DNA of 64,000 nucleotides from an uncultured Selenomonas sp. (GTDB lineage: Bacteria; Bacillota; Negativicutes; Selenomonadales; Selenomonadaceae). Below, piece by piece: positions 35,211 through 44,674 of this stretch. A model generated the notes under the pieces. It was not told where the DNA came from. It made no database searches and was given only the letters and a program-made list of their open reading frames with translations. Positions within the stretch are counted from its first letter, which is position 1; every line of letters begins with the position of its first letter. The translations under genes and the position numbers were made by a program. Where the stretch lies: assembly GCA_900552565.1 (NCBI GenBank), contig USAK01000005.1, positions 1 through 64,000 of the forward strand, read 5' to 3'.

Positions 35211-36620
35211 ATGAGCAAATACTATCCGGGCATCGTCCTGCGCGTATATCCTGGCAGCCTCGCAGAGGAACTGGAGCTTGTGCCAGGCGATAAGATTCTT
35301 GAAATCAATGGGCAGAAACTGCGCGACATCATCGACCTGAGCTTTGCCATGGCCGACGAAGAAATCGATATGCTCGTCGAGCACAAAGACGGCGAGCAGG
35401 AGATGATATCCTTCGAAAAGGACATTGACGAGGAACTCGGTGTTGAATTCCAGTCCGCGGTCTTCGATGGCATCCGCAACTGCGCCAATCACTGCTATTT
35501 CTGCTTTGTCGATATGATTGCCCCGCATATGCGCCAGAGTCTTTCCATCAAGGATGATGACTATCGTCTGTCGTTCCTTTACGGCAACTTTGTCACGATG
35601 ACAAATATGGGGCCGAACGATTTCAAGCGCATCAAGCAGTTTCATCTGTCGCCGCTGTTTGTCTCGGTGCAGTGCATGAACCCGCAGCTGCGTGCCGAGA
35701 TGCTGCGCTGCCCCGGTGCGGCCAGAATTGCTGAACAGCTCGACAATCTTGAGGCTGCAGGTGCGGATTACCATACGCAGGTCGTGCTCTGTGCCGGCCT
35801 CAATGACGGCAAAGAGCTTGAGCGGACTATCCGCGAGATTGTCGCACGCCGCCCGCATGCGCTTTCGCTGGCCATCGTGCCGGTCGGCATTACGAAGTAC
35901 CGTACGGACCCCTTCCCGTTGCATCAGTTTGACGCCGAAGGCGCAGCGCGTGTCATTGATGAAGTCGAGAAATGGCAGAAGAAGATACAGGTCGAAGAAG
36001 GCCGGACGTTCATCTACCTCGGGGATGAGTTTTACTTCCTTGCCGGGCGTCCGGTGCCGCCGACGGAGTTCTACGACGGTTTCCCGCAGCTCGACAACGG
36101 CATCGGCCTGACGCGCAGCTTCATCAACGACTGGCAGCAGGAAGCCGAAGAGACAGAGACCGTTTCTGCTTACGCAACGCCTGTCCATCTTGATGTGGTC
36201 ACGGGCACAGCCGTGGCGCCTGTCATGCGCGAGCTCGCGGAGAAGGCCGAGCAGCAGGTGAAGAACCTTCATGTGCGCATCGTGCCGGTCGAGAACCTGC
36301 ATTTCGGTACGACAGTCAATGTCTCGGGACTGCTGACGGCTCACGATATCATGGAGAAGCTGCAGGGCCTTGAAGGGCCGCGCGACGGCATCCTGATTCC
36401 GGAGCCAGCCCTGCGTTCCGGCGAGGACATCTTCCTCGATGATGTGAGCCTTGAGGAGGTGCGCGCTGAATTCCCGCAGAGCCGCATTGAGCCGGTGCAG
36501 ACAGGGAAGGACTATTACCGCGCCCTGACCGACTGGCTGCATTACCAGAAACGCCGCGCCGGTGAGACGGCCTACATGTGGCAGAGCAACGCCGGCTATA
36601 CGAAAAATATTCAGTATTAA
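35211..36620 (+). CDS. DUF512-family radical-SAM/PDZ protein
   Basis: This 469-residue protein is conserved beside der in Clostridia and Negativicutes; its reaction is unknown. A PDZ-like N-terminus (about 5-75) contains GSLAEELELVPGDKILEINGQ. A radical-SAM-like cluster motif CANHCYFCF follows (about 92-100). A DUF512 region ends with an NVSGLLTAHDIM segment. Fold assignment to radical SAM rests on the CxxxCxxC spacing and context. The start ATG 35211 is preceded by a weak site (GTAAGAGAG). der follows 40 bases later, suggesting a shared transcript and a possible role in ribosome assembly or iron-sulfur chemistry. Confidence 0.85.
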   Translation: MSKYYPGIVLRVYPGSLAEELELVPGDKILEINGQKLRDIIDLSFAMADEEIDMLVEHKDGEQEMISFEKDIDEELGVEFQSAVFDGIRNCANHCYFCFVDMIAPHMRQSLSIKDDDYRLSFLYGNFVTMTNMGPNDFKRIKQFHLSPLFVSVQCMNPQLRAEMLRCPGAARIAEQLDNLEAAGADYHTQVVLCAGLNDGKELERTIREIVARRPHALSLAIVPVGITKYRTDPFPLHQFDAEGAARVIDEVEKWQKKIQVEEGRTFIYLGDEFYFLAGRPVPPTEFYDGFPQLDNGIGLTRSFINDWQQEAEETETVSAYATPVHLDVVTGTAVAPVMRELAEKAEQQVKNLHVRIVPVENLHFGTTVNVSGLLTAHDIMEKLQGLEGPRDGILIPEPALRSGEDIFLDDVSLEEVRAEFPQSRIEPVQTGKDYYRALTDWLHYQKRRAGETAYMWQSNAGYTKNIQY

Positions 36621-36660
36621 TGAACGTTATTTTGAATCTTATAGAGAAAGAGGGATGAAT

Positions 36661-37992
36661 ATGAGCAAACCAATCGTAGCGATTGTCGGACGTCCGAATG
36701 TCGGCAAGTCCACGCTGTTTAACCAGATCGGCAAGAAGCGTGTCTCCATCGTCGACGATATGCCGGGCGTCACGCGCGACCGCATTTATCTGGATGCCGA
36801 ATGGCTCAACCAGCATTTTACGATGATTGATACCGGCGGCATCGAATTTGACGAGAGCAATCATATATTGAAATCCATGCGTCAGCAGGCACAGCTGGCC
36901 ATGGAAGAGGCCGATGTCATCCTGTTCCTCGTCGATGGCCGCGCCGGCCTGACGACGGCGGATGAGGAAGTCGCACGCCTGCTGCGCAGCACGAAGAAGC
37001 CGGTCATTCTGGCGGTCAATAAAATCGACAGTCCGCAGCGTGCCATGGATGTCTATGAATTCTACAATCTCGGTCTTGGCGACCCGATTCCTATTTCGGC
37101 TTCCAATGCCATGAACCTCGGCGACCTGCTCGATGCGATTGTGGCGGCTTTCCCGAAAAAAGAGGAAGAAGTCAAAGATGAGGATGAAATCAGCATCGCG
37201 GTCATTGGCCGCCCAAATGTCGGCAAGTCCTCGATTGTCAACGCCATCCTCGGTGAGGAGCGCGTCATTGTCAGCGATGTGCCGGGCACGACGCGTGATG
37301 CCATCGATACGCATTTCACGAAGGACGGCACGAAATTCACGCTGATTGATACGGCCGGCATGCGCCGCCGTGGCAAAATCGATGAGCCTGTCGAACGCTA
37401 CAGCGTCATGCGCTCCCTGCGCGCCATTGACCGTGCCGACGTCGTGCTCATGATGATCAATGCTTTTGAAGGCATCACAGAGCAGGACAAGAAGATTGCC
37501 GGTTATGCCCATGAGTCGGGCAAGGGCGTGGTCATTGTCGTCAACAAGTGGGATATTTATCCAAACAAGGATGACAAATCGACGCTGCGCTTTACGGATG
37601 AGCTGCGCGATAAACTCGGCTTCCTGCAGTATGCGCCGGTCCTCTACACGTCGGCCCTGACGGGACAGCGCGTGACGCGCGTGACAGAACTCGTCAAATA
37701 CGTCGCGGAGCAGCAGGCCATGCGCATCAAGACGAGTGTCCTCAATGAGCTCATCCGCGATGCCGTGTCCATCAACCCGCCGCCGATGCACCGCGGCCGT
37801 CAGCTCAAGATTCTCTTTATGACGCAGACGGACATCTGCCCGCCGAAATTCATCATCTTCGTCAATGACCCGGAGCTCATGCATTTCTCGTATCTGCGCT
37901 TCATCGAGAACCGCCTGCGCGAACAGTTCGGCTTTGAGGGCACGCCGCTGCGCCTCATCGTACGTGCGCGCAAAGAAGAGGAGGATTACTGA
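36661..37992 (+). CDS. der: Ribosome biogenesis GTPase Der (EngA)
   Basis: Der is an essential tandem GTPase for 50S maturation. ATG 36661 (443 residues) has GAGGGA nine bases upstream. Two G domains each carry a P-loop GRPNVGKS (about 8-15 and 181-188) and DTGG/DTAGM switch II motifs. NKID and NKWD give guanine specificity. A KH-like C-terminal domain (about 350-443) has NPPPMHRGRQLKILFMTQ. Its stop overlaps the plsY start by one base, a conserved coupling. Confidence 0.97.
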   Translation: MSKPIVAIVGRPNVGKSTLFNQIGKKRVSIVDDMPGVTRDRIYLDAEWLNQHFTMIDTGGIEFDESNHILKSMRQQAQLAMEEADVILFLVDGRAGLTTADEEVARLLRSTKKPVILAVNKIDSPQRAMDVYEFYNLGLGDPIPISASNAMNLGDLLDAIVAAFPKKEEEVKDEDEISIAVIGRPNVGKSSIVNAILGEERVIVSDVPGTTRDAIDTHFTKDGTKFTLIDTAGMRRRGKIDEPVERYSVMRSLRAIDRADVVLMMINAFEGITEQDKKIAGYAHESGKGVVIVVNKWDIYPNKDDKSTLRFTDELRDKLGFLQYAPVLYTSALTGQRVTRVTELVKYVAEQQAMRIKTSVLNELIRDAVSINPPPMHRGRQLKILFMTQTDICPPKFIIFVNDPELMHFSYLRFIENRLREQFGFEGTPLRLIVRARKEEEDY

Positions 37993-38591
37993 TGGGGGCT
38001 GTCATCTTCGTCTGCCTGCTCAGCTATCTGCTGGGCTCCATCCCGAACGGTCTCGTCTTCGGCAGGCTGCTCTGGCATGTTGACCTGCGCGAGTACGGCA
38101 GTCACAACATCGGTGCGACCAATGCCTGGCGTACGCTCGGCAAGGGGCCTGGCTTTCTGATTTTCCTGCTGGACTTCCTCAAGGGAGCATTGAGCGTCTA
38201 TGCCGCGGAAGTCTTTGTTGGCACACCGCTCATTATGGTCCTTGCGGGCATTCTGGCCATTATCGGCCACTCGTGCTCCCTGTTCCTTCATTTTAAAGGG
38301 GGCAAGGGCGTAGCGACGGGGCTTGGCGTCATTGCGATGCTCATGCCGGTGCCGAGTCTCATCGTTTTTCTCGTCTGGCTCGTCATCGTCATGATTACGA
38401 AGTACGTCTCGCTCGGCTCCTGCATCGCGGCAGCCCTTGTGCCTGTCCTTGCTTATGTATGGGGCTATCCGCTACCGTACACGGTGTTTGGCATCTTAGC
38501 CGCGGCGTTCATCATCATCCGCCACAAGGCCAACATCATCCGCCTGATGAATGGCACTGAAAATAAAATCCATGCCGGCCATCGGCATTGA
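37992..38591 (+). CDS. plsY: Acyl-phosphate glycerol-3-phosphate acyltransferase PlsY
   Basis: PlsY transfers an acyl group from acyl-phosphate to glycerol-3-phosphate at the inner membrane, the first step of phospholipid synthesis. It has 199 residues and five membrane segments. All three family motifs are visible: SIPNGLVFGRL; GSHNIGATNAWRTLGKGPG; and HFKGGKGVATGLG. It is coupled to der and ends at a strong terminator. Confidence 0.95.
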   Translation: MGAVIFVCLLSYLLGSIPNGLVFGRLLWHVDLREYGSHNIGATNAWRTLGKGPGFLIFLLDFLKGALSVYAAEVFVGTPLIMVLAGILAIIGHSCSLFLHFKGGKGVATGLGVIAMLMPVPSLIVFLVWLVIVMITKYVSLGSCIAAALVPVLAYVWGYPLPYTVFGILAAAFIIIRHKANIIRLMNGTENKIHAGHRH

Positions 38592-38647
38592 AGCATTTTT
38601 CTGTGTCTGGCCGTCTTATGTACGTTTTTCATATATATTTGTTCACA

Positions 38648-38672
38648 GCCCGCTGACGCGGGCCTTTTTTTT
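38648..38672 (+). terminator. plsY terminator
   Basis: GCCCGC and GCGGGC around TGAC, followed by C and eight T. Confidence 0.9.
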
Positions 38673-38743
38673 ACAGTCAGCGAGTGGAAAGTTAACATTT
38701 TGTGAAAGAAATCCCCGCTATTTGGACAAATTAGGAAATTTCA

Positions 38744-38773
38744 TTGGCATTTGTGCACATATTATGGTATACT
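38744..38773 (+). promoter_or_regulatory. Promoter of the ACT protein-hom-thrB operon
   Basis: TTGGCA (38744-38749) and TATACT (38768-38773) with an 18-base spacer. The leader is only about 35 bases and holds no riboswitch or attenuator. Confidence 0.7.
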
Positions 38774-38814
38774 ATCCTTTGTCAAAAGAATAGTATCCAT
38801 TGGAGGCGTAATAT

Positions 38815-39261
38815 ATGAACAACGATAAAAGCGGTTTCTTCCTCGTCCGTGAGGAAATCCTGCCAGAGGCAATCAAGAAGACCATCCGCGTCAAGGAGAT
38901 GCTCAAGCGCGGCGATGCCCGCACCATCAACGAGGCCGTCGAAAAGATGGAACTCTCGCGCAGTGCGTATTATAAGTACAAGGATTATGTATTCCCGTTC
39001 TATGAGGCCAGCCAGAACAAGATTGTCACGCTGACGCTGCTCTTAGAGCATAAGAAGGGTGTACTCTCGAGCGTGCTCAACACGATTTCGGCAGATTCCG
39101 GCAGCATCATGACCATCAACCAGGGCATTCCTTTGCAGGGCGTGGCCAATGCTACGGTTTCCATTGAGACGGCCAATCTCTCGGTTGACCTTGAGGCCCT
39201 GCTCGACAAGCTGCGCATGGTCGATGGTGTCAAACGTCTCGAAGTCCTCGGACAGTCGTAA
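38815..39261 (+). CDS. ACT domain-containing protein (UPF0735/PheB-like)
   Basis: This 148-residue protein has an N-terminal helix-turn-helix-like part (residues 15-60; RTINEAVEKMELSRSAYYKYKDYVF as split motifs RTINEAVEKMELS and SAYYKYKDYVF) and a C-terminal ACT domain (about 70-145) with LEHKKGVLSSVLNTI. ACT domains usually bind amino acids. GGAGG precedes ATG 38815. Its position as first gene before hom and thrB is conserved in Firmicutes and suggests a threonine-pathway regulator or an allosteric partner. Direct evidence for the family is lacking; the old name PheB is misleading. Confidence 0.8.
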   Translation: MNNDKSGFFLVREEILPEAIKKTIRVKEMLKRGDARTINEAVEKMELSRSAYYKYKDYVFPFYEASQNKIVTLTLLLEHKKGVLSSVLNTISADSGSIMTINQGIPLQGVANATVSIETANLSVDLEALLDKLRMVDGVKRLEVLGQS

Positions 39262-39279
39262 GGAAAGAAGGTGTGTCGA

Positions 39280-40581
39280 ATGGAAAAAGTTATACATGTT
39301 GGTCTGCTCGGCTCTGGTACGGTTGGTTCCGGCGTCATTAAGGTGCTCGATATGAACCGCCCCCAGATTACAGAACGCGTCGGCACACCAATTGAGATTA
39401 AGACCGTCCTTGTGCGCGACGTGAAAAAACCGCGTCCGTATCTTGGCAATGTCAACCTGACGGACAATATCGACGATATTCTCAATGACCCGGAAATTGA
39501 TGTTGTCGTTGAGCTCATGGGCGGCCTTCATCCGGCGCGCGAGTATATGCTGCGCGCCATGGAAGCCGGCAAGAGCGTCGTGACGGCCAATAAGGATGTC
39601 GTAGCGCAGTTCGGCAAGGACATGTTCGATATGGCCGAGCAGAAGGATGTGGATTTCCGTTTTGAGGCCAGCGTCGGCGGCGGCATCCCCATCATCACGC
39701 CGCTCAAGCAGTGTCTGACGGCCAACCGCATCACCGAGCTTCTCGGCATCGTCAACGGTACGACGAACTACATGCTGACGAAAATGACGGAATGCGGCTC
39801 TGACTACGATACGGTGCTCAAGGAAGCACAGGCCAAGGGCTATGCCGAAGCCAATCCGTCGGCTGATGTCGACGGTCTCGATGCCGCGCGCAAGACGGCC
39901 ATTCTCGCGTCGCTCGCCTTCAACACGCGCGTACAGCTCGAAGATGTTTCGGTTGAGGGCATCACGAAAATCACGCCGGATGACATCGAATATGCCAAGG
40001 ACCTCGGCTATGTTATCAAGCTGCTCGCTGTCGGCAAAGACTCGGATGAGCATGGCGTCGATGTGCGCGTTCATCCGGTATTCCTGCCCAAGACGCATCC
40101 GTTGGCCTCGGTCAATGGCGTGTACAATGCCATTTTCGTGCGCGGTAATGCCATCGGCGAGGCCATGTTCTACGGTCAGGGCGCTGGCTCGCTGCCGACG
40201 GCTTCGGCTGTCGTCTCGGATATCATCGATGTGGCCCGCGACATCATCAACCGCACGTTCGGCCATGTGCGCTGTACGTGCTACGAGAAGAAGAAAATCT
40301 GTCCGCTCGACAAGACGTCTTCTTCGTATTACGTCCGTCTGCTCGTCGATGATAAGCCGGGCGTCCTCGGTGCGATTGCCACGGCATTCGGCGATGCCGG
40401 CGTCAGCCTCAAATCGGTCATCCAGACGCGCCGCAATGTCGTCGACCATGCGGAGATTGTCGCCATCACGCATCTTGTCAAGCACAAGCGCATCGAGAAG
40501 GCACTCACCGCACTCAAGGCTCTGCCGGTCGTCGATGAGGTACGCAATGTCATTCGTGTTGAGAATGAGGAACGGGGGTAA
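39280..40581 (+). CDS. hom: Homoserine dehydrogenase
   Basis: Hom reduces aspartate semialdehyde to homoserine for threonine and methionine synthesis. ATG 39280 (433 residues) has AGAAGG upstream; GTG 39271 is an in-frame alternative. The NAD(P) motif GLLGSGTVGSGV opens the protein. The catalytic domain shows KSVVTANKD, GIVNGTTNYMLT and DGLDAARKTAILA. A C-terminal ACT domain (about 350-425; DKPGVLGAIATAFGDAGVS) confers feedback by threonine in relatives. thrB follows four bases later. Confidence 0.96.
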   Translation: MEKVIHVGLLGSGTVGSGVIKVLDMNRPQITERVGTPIEIKTVLVRDVKKPRPYLGNVNLTDNIDDILNDPEIDVVVELMGGLHPAREYMLRAMEAGKSVVTANKDVVAQFGKDMFDMAEQKDVDFRFEASVGGGIPIITPLKQCLTANRITELLGIVNGTTNYMLTKMTECGSDYDTVLKEAQAKGYAEANPSADVDGLDAARKTAILASLAFNTRVQLEDVSVEGITKITPDDIEYAKDLGYVIKLLAVGKDSDEHGVDVRVHPVFLPKTHPLASVNGVYNAIFVRGNAIGEAMFYGQGAGSLPTASAVVSDIIDVARDIINRTFGHVRCTCYEKKKICPLDKTSSSYYVRLLVDDKPGVLGAIATAFGDAGVSLKSVIQTRRNVVDHAEIVAITHLVKHKRIEKALTALKALPVVDEVRNVIRVENEERG

Positions 40582-40584
40582 AAT

Positions 40585-41511
40585 ATGGCAGAAAAAAGTA
40601 TACGTGTCCGCGTTCCCGGAACAAGCGCCAACTGCGGTCCGGGTTTTGACTGCCTCGGCCTTGCCTGCACGGTCTACAATGACCTTGAGCTCCAGCTCAC
40701 GCAGGAGCCGGGACTTTCCATCACGATGACGGGCGAAGGCGCGGCGAATATTCCGTGCGACAGTCACAATATCGTCTGGCGTTCGGCTCAGTATCTTTTG
40801 AGCAAGGCGGGCAAGGACCGCGATTACCGCGGGGCCATCATCCACATGGAAAACCGCGTGCCGCTTTCGCGCGGCCTCGGCAGTTCTGCCACGGCCATCG
40901 TGGCGGGCCTTACGGCAGCGAATGCCCTCATAGGCAATCCGTTCAACCGCCGCGAGCTTTTGCAGTTCGCCACGGATATTGAAGGCCATCCCGACAATGT
41001 GGCACCGGCTATTTTCGGCGGCTTTACGGTCAATGCGGTCACAAACGGCCGCGTCGACTGCTTCAGCTTCCTGCCGCGCTTCCGCATGAAATTTGTGGTG
41101 GCTGTGCCGAATTTCCCGCTCTCGACGCGTATGGCCCGCAAGGTGCTGCCGACGGAAGTGCCGATGAAGGATGCCATCTTCAATATCGGCCGTGCTTCGA
41201 TGCTCGTCGCAGCCCTGACGCGCGGCAATGAGCGCTATCTGCGCCTCGGTCTTGACGATGCCCTGCATCAGCCGTACCGTGCCGAGCTCATCCCCGGCAT
41301 GTACGATGTCTTCAAGGCGGCCCGCAAGGCCGGCGCTGCCGGTGCAACGCTCAGCGGTGCCGGTCCGTGCCTTATCGCCTATGTGCTCGAACGCCGCCAC
41401 GCGGAAGAAAAAGTCGGACAGGCCATGCTCGAAGCATTCAAAAAGCACGATGTCGAAGCACGCATCCTGACGCTCGACCTCGATACGCATGGTGCACAGA
41501 TTCTAAAATAA
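40585..41511 (+). CDS. thrB: Homoserine kinase
   Basis: ThrB phosphorylates homoserine on the way to threonine. It is a GHMP-family kinase of 308 residues. N-terminal RVPGTSANCGPGFDCLG and the ATP loop PLSRGLGSSATAIVAGL are diagnostic; LSGAGPCLIAYV is the third GHMP motif. It ends the operon at a terminator. thrC is not in the window, and aspartokinase lies 14 kb away with its own promoter. Confidence 0.95.
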   Translation: MAEKSIRVRVPGTSANCGPGFDCLGLACTVYNDLELQLTQEPGLSITMTGEGAANIPCDSHNIVWRSAQYLLSKAGKDRDYRGAIIHMENRVPLSRGLGSSATAIVAGLTAANALIGNPFNRRELLQFATDIEGHPDNVAPAIFGGFTVNAVTNGRVDCFSFLPRFRMKFVVAVPNFPLSTRMARKVLPTEVPMKDAIFNIGRASMLVAALTRGNERYLRLGLDDALHQPYRAELIPGMYDVFKAARKAGAAGATLSGAGPCLIAYVLERRHAEEKVGQAMLEAFKKHDVEARILTLDLDTHGAQILK

Positions 41512-41540
41512 GGTACGTAAATGTACGTGAATTGAAAAAG

Positions 41541-41562
41541 GGGCTTAGCGAGCCCTTTTTTT
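41541..41562 (+). terminator. thrB terminator
   Basis: GGGCT and AGCCC around TAGCG, followed by seven T. Confidence 0.75.
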
Positions 41563-41612
41563 GATGGCTTTTGATATTTTGGTATTTTTGATGGAAGGAT
41601 ACAGGTGAATGA

Positions 41613-42869
41613 ATGACAGAAGCAGAGTTTGCTGCCATCCTGCGGCAGCATCAGGCCCGCGTATTCATCGTTGGCGGCTGGGTGCGTGACTTTTTCCGCA
41701 GAGTTCCGCCGCACGATAAGGATTACATGGTCGCGGGCATTGCGGAGGAGACATTCCAGCATATTTTTCCCGATGTGCAGAAAGTTGGCCGCGGCTTTCC
41801 CGTGTATCTCGTGGAAATAGACGGCGAGCGCTGCGAGGTTGCTTTTGCGCGTAAAGAAAAGAAGGAAGGACAGGGATACCGGGGGTTTCGCGTCTCGTAC
41901 GACCCTTCGGTGACGGTCGAAGAAGACCTTTTTCGGCGCGATACGACGATGAACAGCATGGCGCTTGAACTGCCGGAACATCAACTCATCGACCCGTATC
42001 ATGGCCGCGAAGATGTAGAGAAGAAACAGATTCGCGCGGTTTCCGCTCATTTCACGGAAGACCCCGTACGGGCCCTGCGGGCGGCGCGTCAGGCCGCAGA
42101 GTTTGATTTCACGATTACGGACGAAACCTACCATTATATGAGGGCCTGCCGTGAGGAACTGCAGCATGAGCCGCAGGAACGCATCATCGGCGAGCTGCGC
42201 CGTGCCCTGCAGGCAGAGCGTCCGTCCGTATTCTTCCGTGCACTGGCGAGGGCGGAGCTCCTTGAAGTAACTTTCCCCGAGCTTTTCCGGCTGATTGGCA
42301 AAACGCAGCCAAAGGAATATCATCCGGAGGGGGATGCCTGGCAGCATACGCTTCTGGTACTCGATGAGACGGCAAAGCATACACAAAGTACCGCTGCCCG
42401 TTTTGCCGCGCTCGTGCACGACATCGGCAAAGGCACGACGCCAAAGGCGATGGAGCCGCATCATTACGGCCATGAGGCAAGGGGACTTACGGAACTTGCC
42501 AAATGGGACCAGCGCGTGACGCTGCCGAAGGACTGGCTGCGGGCGGGCAGTTTTGTCATCGAGCAGCATATGCGCGCGCCGCTCATCAGGAAGGCGGGCA
42601 AGATTGCCTCGCTTTTGCTCGCCATTGACAAACAGAAGAGCGTATTATCCTTTGCGGATTTCAACGCGGTCATCCGGGCCGACCATCACAGTCTGCCCGA
42701 ATATCTTGTGCACGGAGAAGAACTCGTCAGGGCCATGAAGGCCGTCAGCGGCAAAAATGCGCCTGACGGTCTCAAGGGCAAAGCGGTCGGCAGCTGGATT
42801 CTTGCCCGTCAGACGGAAATCCTGCAGGCACAGTTAAAAATCTTCGCGGAACATCAAAATCAGCAGTAG
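41613..42869 (+). CDS. cca: CCA tRNA nucleotidyltransferase with HD domain
   Basis: This enzyme adds or repairs the 3' CCA of tRNA. At 418 residues it resembles the E. coli-type enzyme with a C-terminal HD phosphohydrolase domain. The nucleotidyltransferase head shows VGGWVRDFF and the metal aspartates in DKDYMV. FRRDTTMNSMAL and DPVRALRAARQAAEF follow, and the HD motif is LVHDIGKG. RNA-repair phosphatase activity is inferred from the HD residues. The start ATG 41613 has a weak site (GATACAGGTG). It is a single gene between terminators. Confidence 0.88.
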   Translation: MTEAEFAAILRQHQARVFIVGGWVRDFFRRVPPHDKDYMVAGIAEETFQHIFPDVQKVGRGFPVYLVEIDGERCEVAFARKEKKEGQGYRGFRVSYDPSVTVEEDLFRRDTTMNSMALELPEHQLIDPYHGREDVEKKQIRAVSAHFTEDPVRALRAARQAAEFDFTITDETYHYMRACREELQHEPQERIIGELRRALQAERPSVFFRALARAELLEVTFPELFRLIGKTQPKEYHPEGDAWQHTLLVLDETAKHTQSTAARFAALVHDIGKGTTPKAMEPHHYGHEARGLTELAKWDQRVTLPKDWLRAGSFVIEQHMRAPLIRKAGKIASLLLAIDKQKSVLSFADFNAVIRADHHSLPEYLVHGEELVRAMKAVSGKNAPDGLKGKAVGSWILARQTEILQAQLKIFAEHQNQQ

Positions 42870-42896
42870 TATGCATCATAAATGAAATTTTCTTTC

Positions 42897-42936
42897 ATCT
42901 TTCTGCCGGACAAAAGCAGGAAGATTTCTTTTTTTC
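42897..42936 (+). terminator. cca terminator
   Basis: ATCTTTCTGC (42897-42906) pairs with GCAGGAAGAT (42916-42925; one G-U), followed by a T-rich run to 42936. Confidence 0.7.
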
Positions 42937-43024
42937 GCGAATAAATCATAAATAGAACATAAAACAAGTTTTGCCGCAGCAAGGCAGCAACAATAGGAAG
43001 AATCCTGCGTAAGGGGGAATATAT

Positions 43025-43543
43025 ATGGCACTCATCATGCCCTATGAATCCGCTGCACCGAAGATTGATCAAAGCGTCTTTCTTGCACCGAATGCTACAG
43101 TCGTTGGCGATGTCACGATTGGCGAGGGGGCAAGCGTCTGGTTCGGTGCGGTCATCCGCGGCGACTTTCAGCCCGTCGTGATTGGCAAGAACACCAATAT
43201 TCAGGACAATGCGACCATCCACGTCATGTACGAGCATCCGACCACGATTGGCGAAGGCGTCATCATCGGCCACAATGTCATCATTCACGCCAAGAGCATC
43301 GGCGACCACTCGCTCATCGGCATGGGCTCCATCATCATGGGCAATACCATCATTGGCGAGAACGTCATCATTGGTGCGGGCAGCATCATCGAGAGAGACC
43401 GCAAGATTCCGCCCAATTCCATCGTCTACGGGCGTCCGGCGCAGATTATCCGCGGCCTGCGCGATGATGAGATTGAAGCGCTCAAGGAGTCGGCTCTGAG
43501 TTACCGCGAGGTAGCCGCAAAATATAAAGCAGAATTATTGTAA
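43025..43543 (+). CDS. Gamma-class carbonic anhydrase-like protein
   Basis: This 172-residue left-handed beta-helix protein has hexapeptide repeats such as VVGDVT, IGEGVI and IIGENV. The three metal-binding histidines are His66 (NATIHV), His83 (IGHN) and His88 (IIHAK), spaced as in CamH/YrdA/PaaY proteins. It would form a trimer with zinc or iron between subunits and may hydrate CO2, though many members show weak activity. AAGGGGG lies upstream of ATG 43025. ndk and pduO follow closely, so the three may be one transcript. Confidence 0.85.
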   Translation: MALIMPYESAAPKIDQSVFLAPNATVVGDVTIGEGASVWFGAVIRGDFQPVVIGKNTNIQDNATIHVMYEHPTTIGEGVIIGHNVIIHAKSIGDHSLIGMGSIIMGNTIIGENVIIGAGSIIERDRKIPPNSIVYGRPAQIIRGLRDDEIEALKESALSYREVAAKYKAELL

Positions 43544-43557
43544 GGGGTTAGGAAGGA

Positions 43558-44016
43558 ATGGAAACATCAACCATGGAAAGAACACTCGTCTTAGTTAAAC
43601 CAGATGCATTTGCCAAACATCATGCCGGAGATATCATCAAGCGCTATGAGGAAGAAGGCTTCCGCATTCTGGCGATGAAGCTTTTGAAAATGGATGAACG
43701 CCTTGCGTCCATTCATTACGAGGAGCATATCGGCCGTCCGTACTACAAGGACCTCGTGGGGTTCATGACGTCGGGACCGCTCATCGCCATGGTGCTTGAA
43801 GGCGAAAATGCTATCGCCCGCGTGCGCAAAATCAACGGCAAGACGAATCCAAAGGACGCAGAGGAAGGCACAATTCGCAAGCAGTTTGCTGCCTCCGGCC
43901 GCCGCAATGCGGTACACGCTTCTGACAGTCCCGCAAGTGCTGCGCGTGAGATTTCCATTTTTTTCAACCAGACCGAGATTTACGATGAGGAGTATCACGT
44001 AGAAGGGGATGACTGA
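43558..44016 (+). CDS. ndk: Nucleoside diphosphate kinase
   Basis: Ndk equilibrates nucleoside di- and triphosphates through a phosphohistidine. It has 152 residues. The active-site His120 sits in NAVHASDSP, with LVKPDAF at the start and MTSGPLIAMVLEG in the body. ATG 43558 has AAGGGG nine bases upstream and is kept as start, although ATG 43573 (MERTLVLVK) matches the family N-terminus better. It follows the carbonic-anhydrase gene by 14 bases and is almost contiguous with pduO. Confidence 0.95.
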   Translation: METSTMERTLVLVKPDAFAKHHAGDIIKRYEEEGFRILAMKLLKMDERLASIHYEEHIGRPYYKDLVGFMTSGPLIAMVLEGENAIARVRKINGKTNPKDAEEGTIRKQFAASGRRNAVHASDSPASAAREISIFFNQTEIYDEEYHVEGDD

Positions 44017-44017
44017 T

Positions 44018-44530
44018 ATGTCCATCACGACGAAAACGGGTGATAAGGGCGAGACGAGCCTTTTGACCGGCGAGCGCGTCAAGAAAGGCGGCCTGCGCGT
44101 CGATACGTACGGCACGCTTGACGAGGTCAATTCGGCGCTGGGACTGGCCCGTGCCTTTGCCGATAAAGACGATGTCGCTGAACGCATCCATGAACTGCAG
44201 AAGAATCTGCCGCGCCTCATGGCTGATTTTGCGAGCAATGGCGAGGCAGAGCCGCGCATCACGATGGCCGATGTCAAAGCACTGGAGAACAAGTGCGATG
44301 ACATCGAGAGTGATTTGCCGGAAGAGCATGAGTTTATCATCCCCGGCGGCTCCCAGAGCGGCGCAATGCTCGACCTCGCACGCACGACGGCCCGCCGCGC
44401 CGAACGCTGCGCCTGGCGTCTGGCCGCAGAGGAAAACGTCGCCGAGAGCGACATGATTTATCTCAACCGGCTTTCCGATTACTGCTATCTGCTCATGCGT
44501 CTCGAAGAAGATATCTACGAGGATGATTGA
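44018..44530 (+). CDS. pduO: Cob(I)yrinic acid a,c-diamide adenosyltransferase, PduO type
   Basis: This enzyme adenosylates corrinoids to make coenzyme B12. ATG 44018 (170 residues) is one base after the ndk stop, with AGAAGGGG upstream. The ATP-binding N-terminus is TKTGDKGETSL. RVDTYGTLDEVNSALG and the C-terminal RTTARRAERCAWRL helices, with the conserved Arg residues, are complete. PduO-type trimeric fold. It shows that the organism handles B12, consistent with a B12-binding radical-SAM protein elsewhere in the window. Confidence 0.92.
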   Translation: MSITTKTGDKGETSLLTGERVKKGGLRVDTYGTLDEVNSALGLARAFADKDDVAERIHELQKNLPRLMADFASNGEAEPRITMADVKALENKCDDIESDLPEEHEFIIPGGSQSGAMLDLARTTARRAERCAWRLAAEENVAESDMIYLNRLSDYCYLLMRLEEDIYEDD

Positions 44531-44558
44531 GACCTCAGTATTTTGTAATTTTGGTATA

Positions 44559-44592
44559 AAAATAGGACTGTGCTGTAACAGTCCTATTTTTT
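44559..44592 (+). terminator. pduO terminator
   Basis: AAAATAGGACTGT (44559-44571) pairs with ACAGTCCTATTTT (44578-44590), followed by TT. Confidence 0.85.
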
Positions 44593-44674
44593 ATGCATTG
44601 AGGGCAGGAAGATTCTGACTTTTGGCGAATATAGAACACATAAGTGAAAATAAGATGTACTAGGAGGGATTGCG

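Noticed and set aside
38774..38814. T-box or threonine attenuator before the hom operon
   Set aside because: The leader has only about 40 bases and no terminator or leader peptide.
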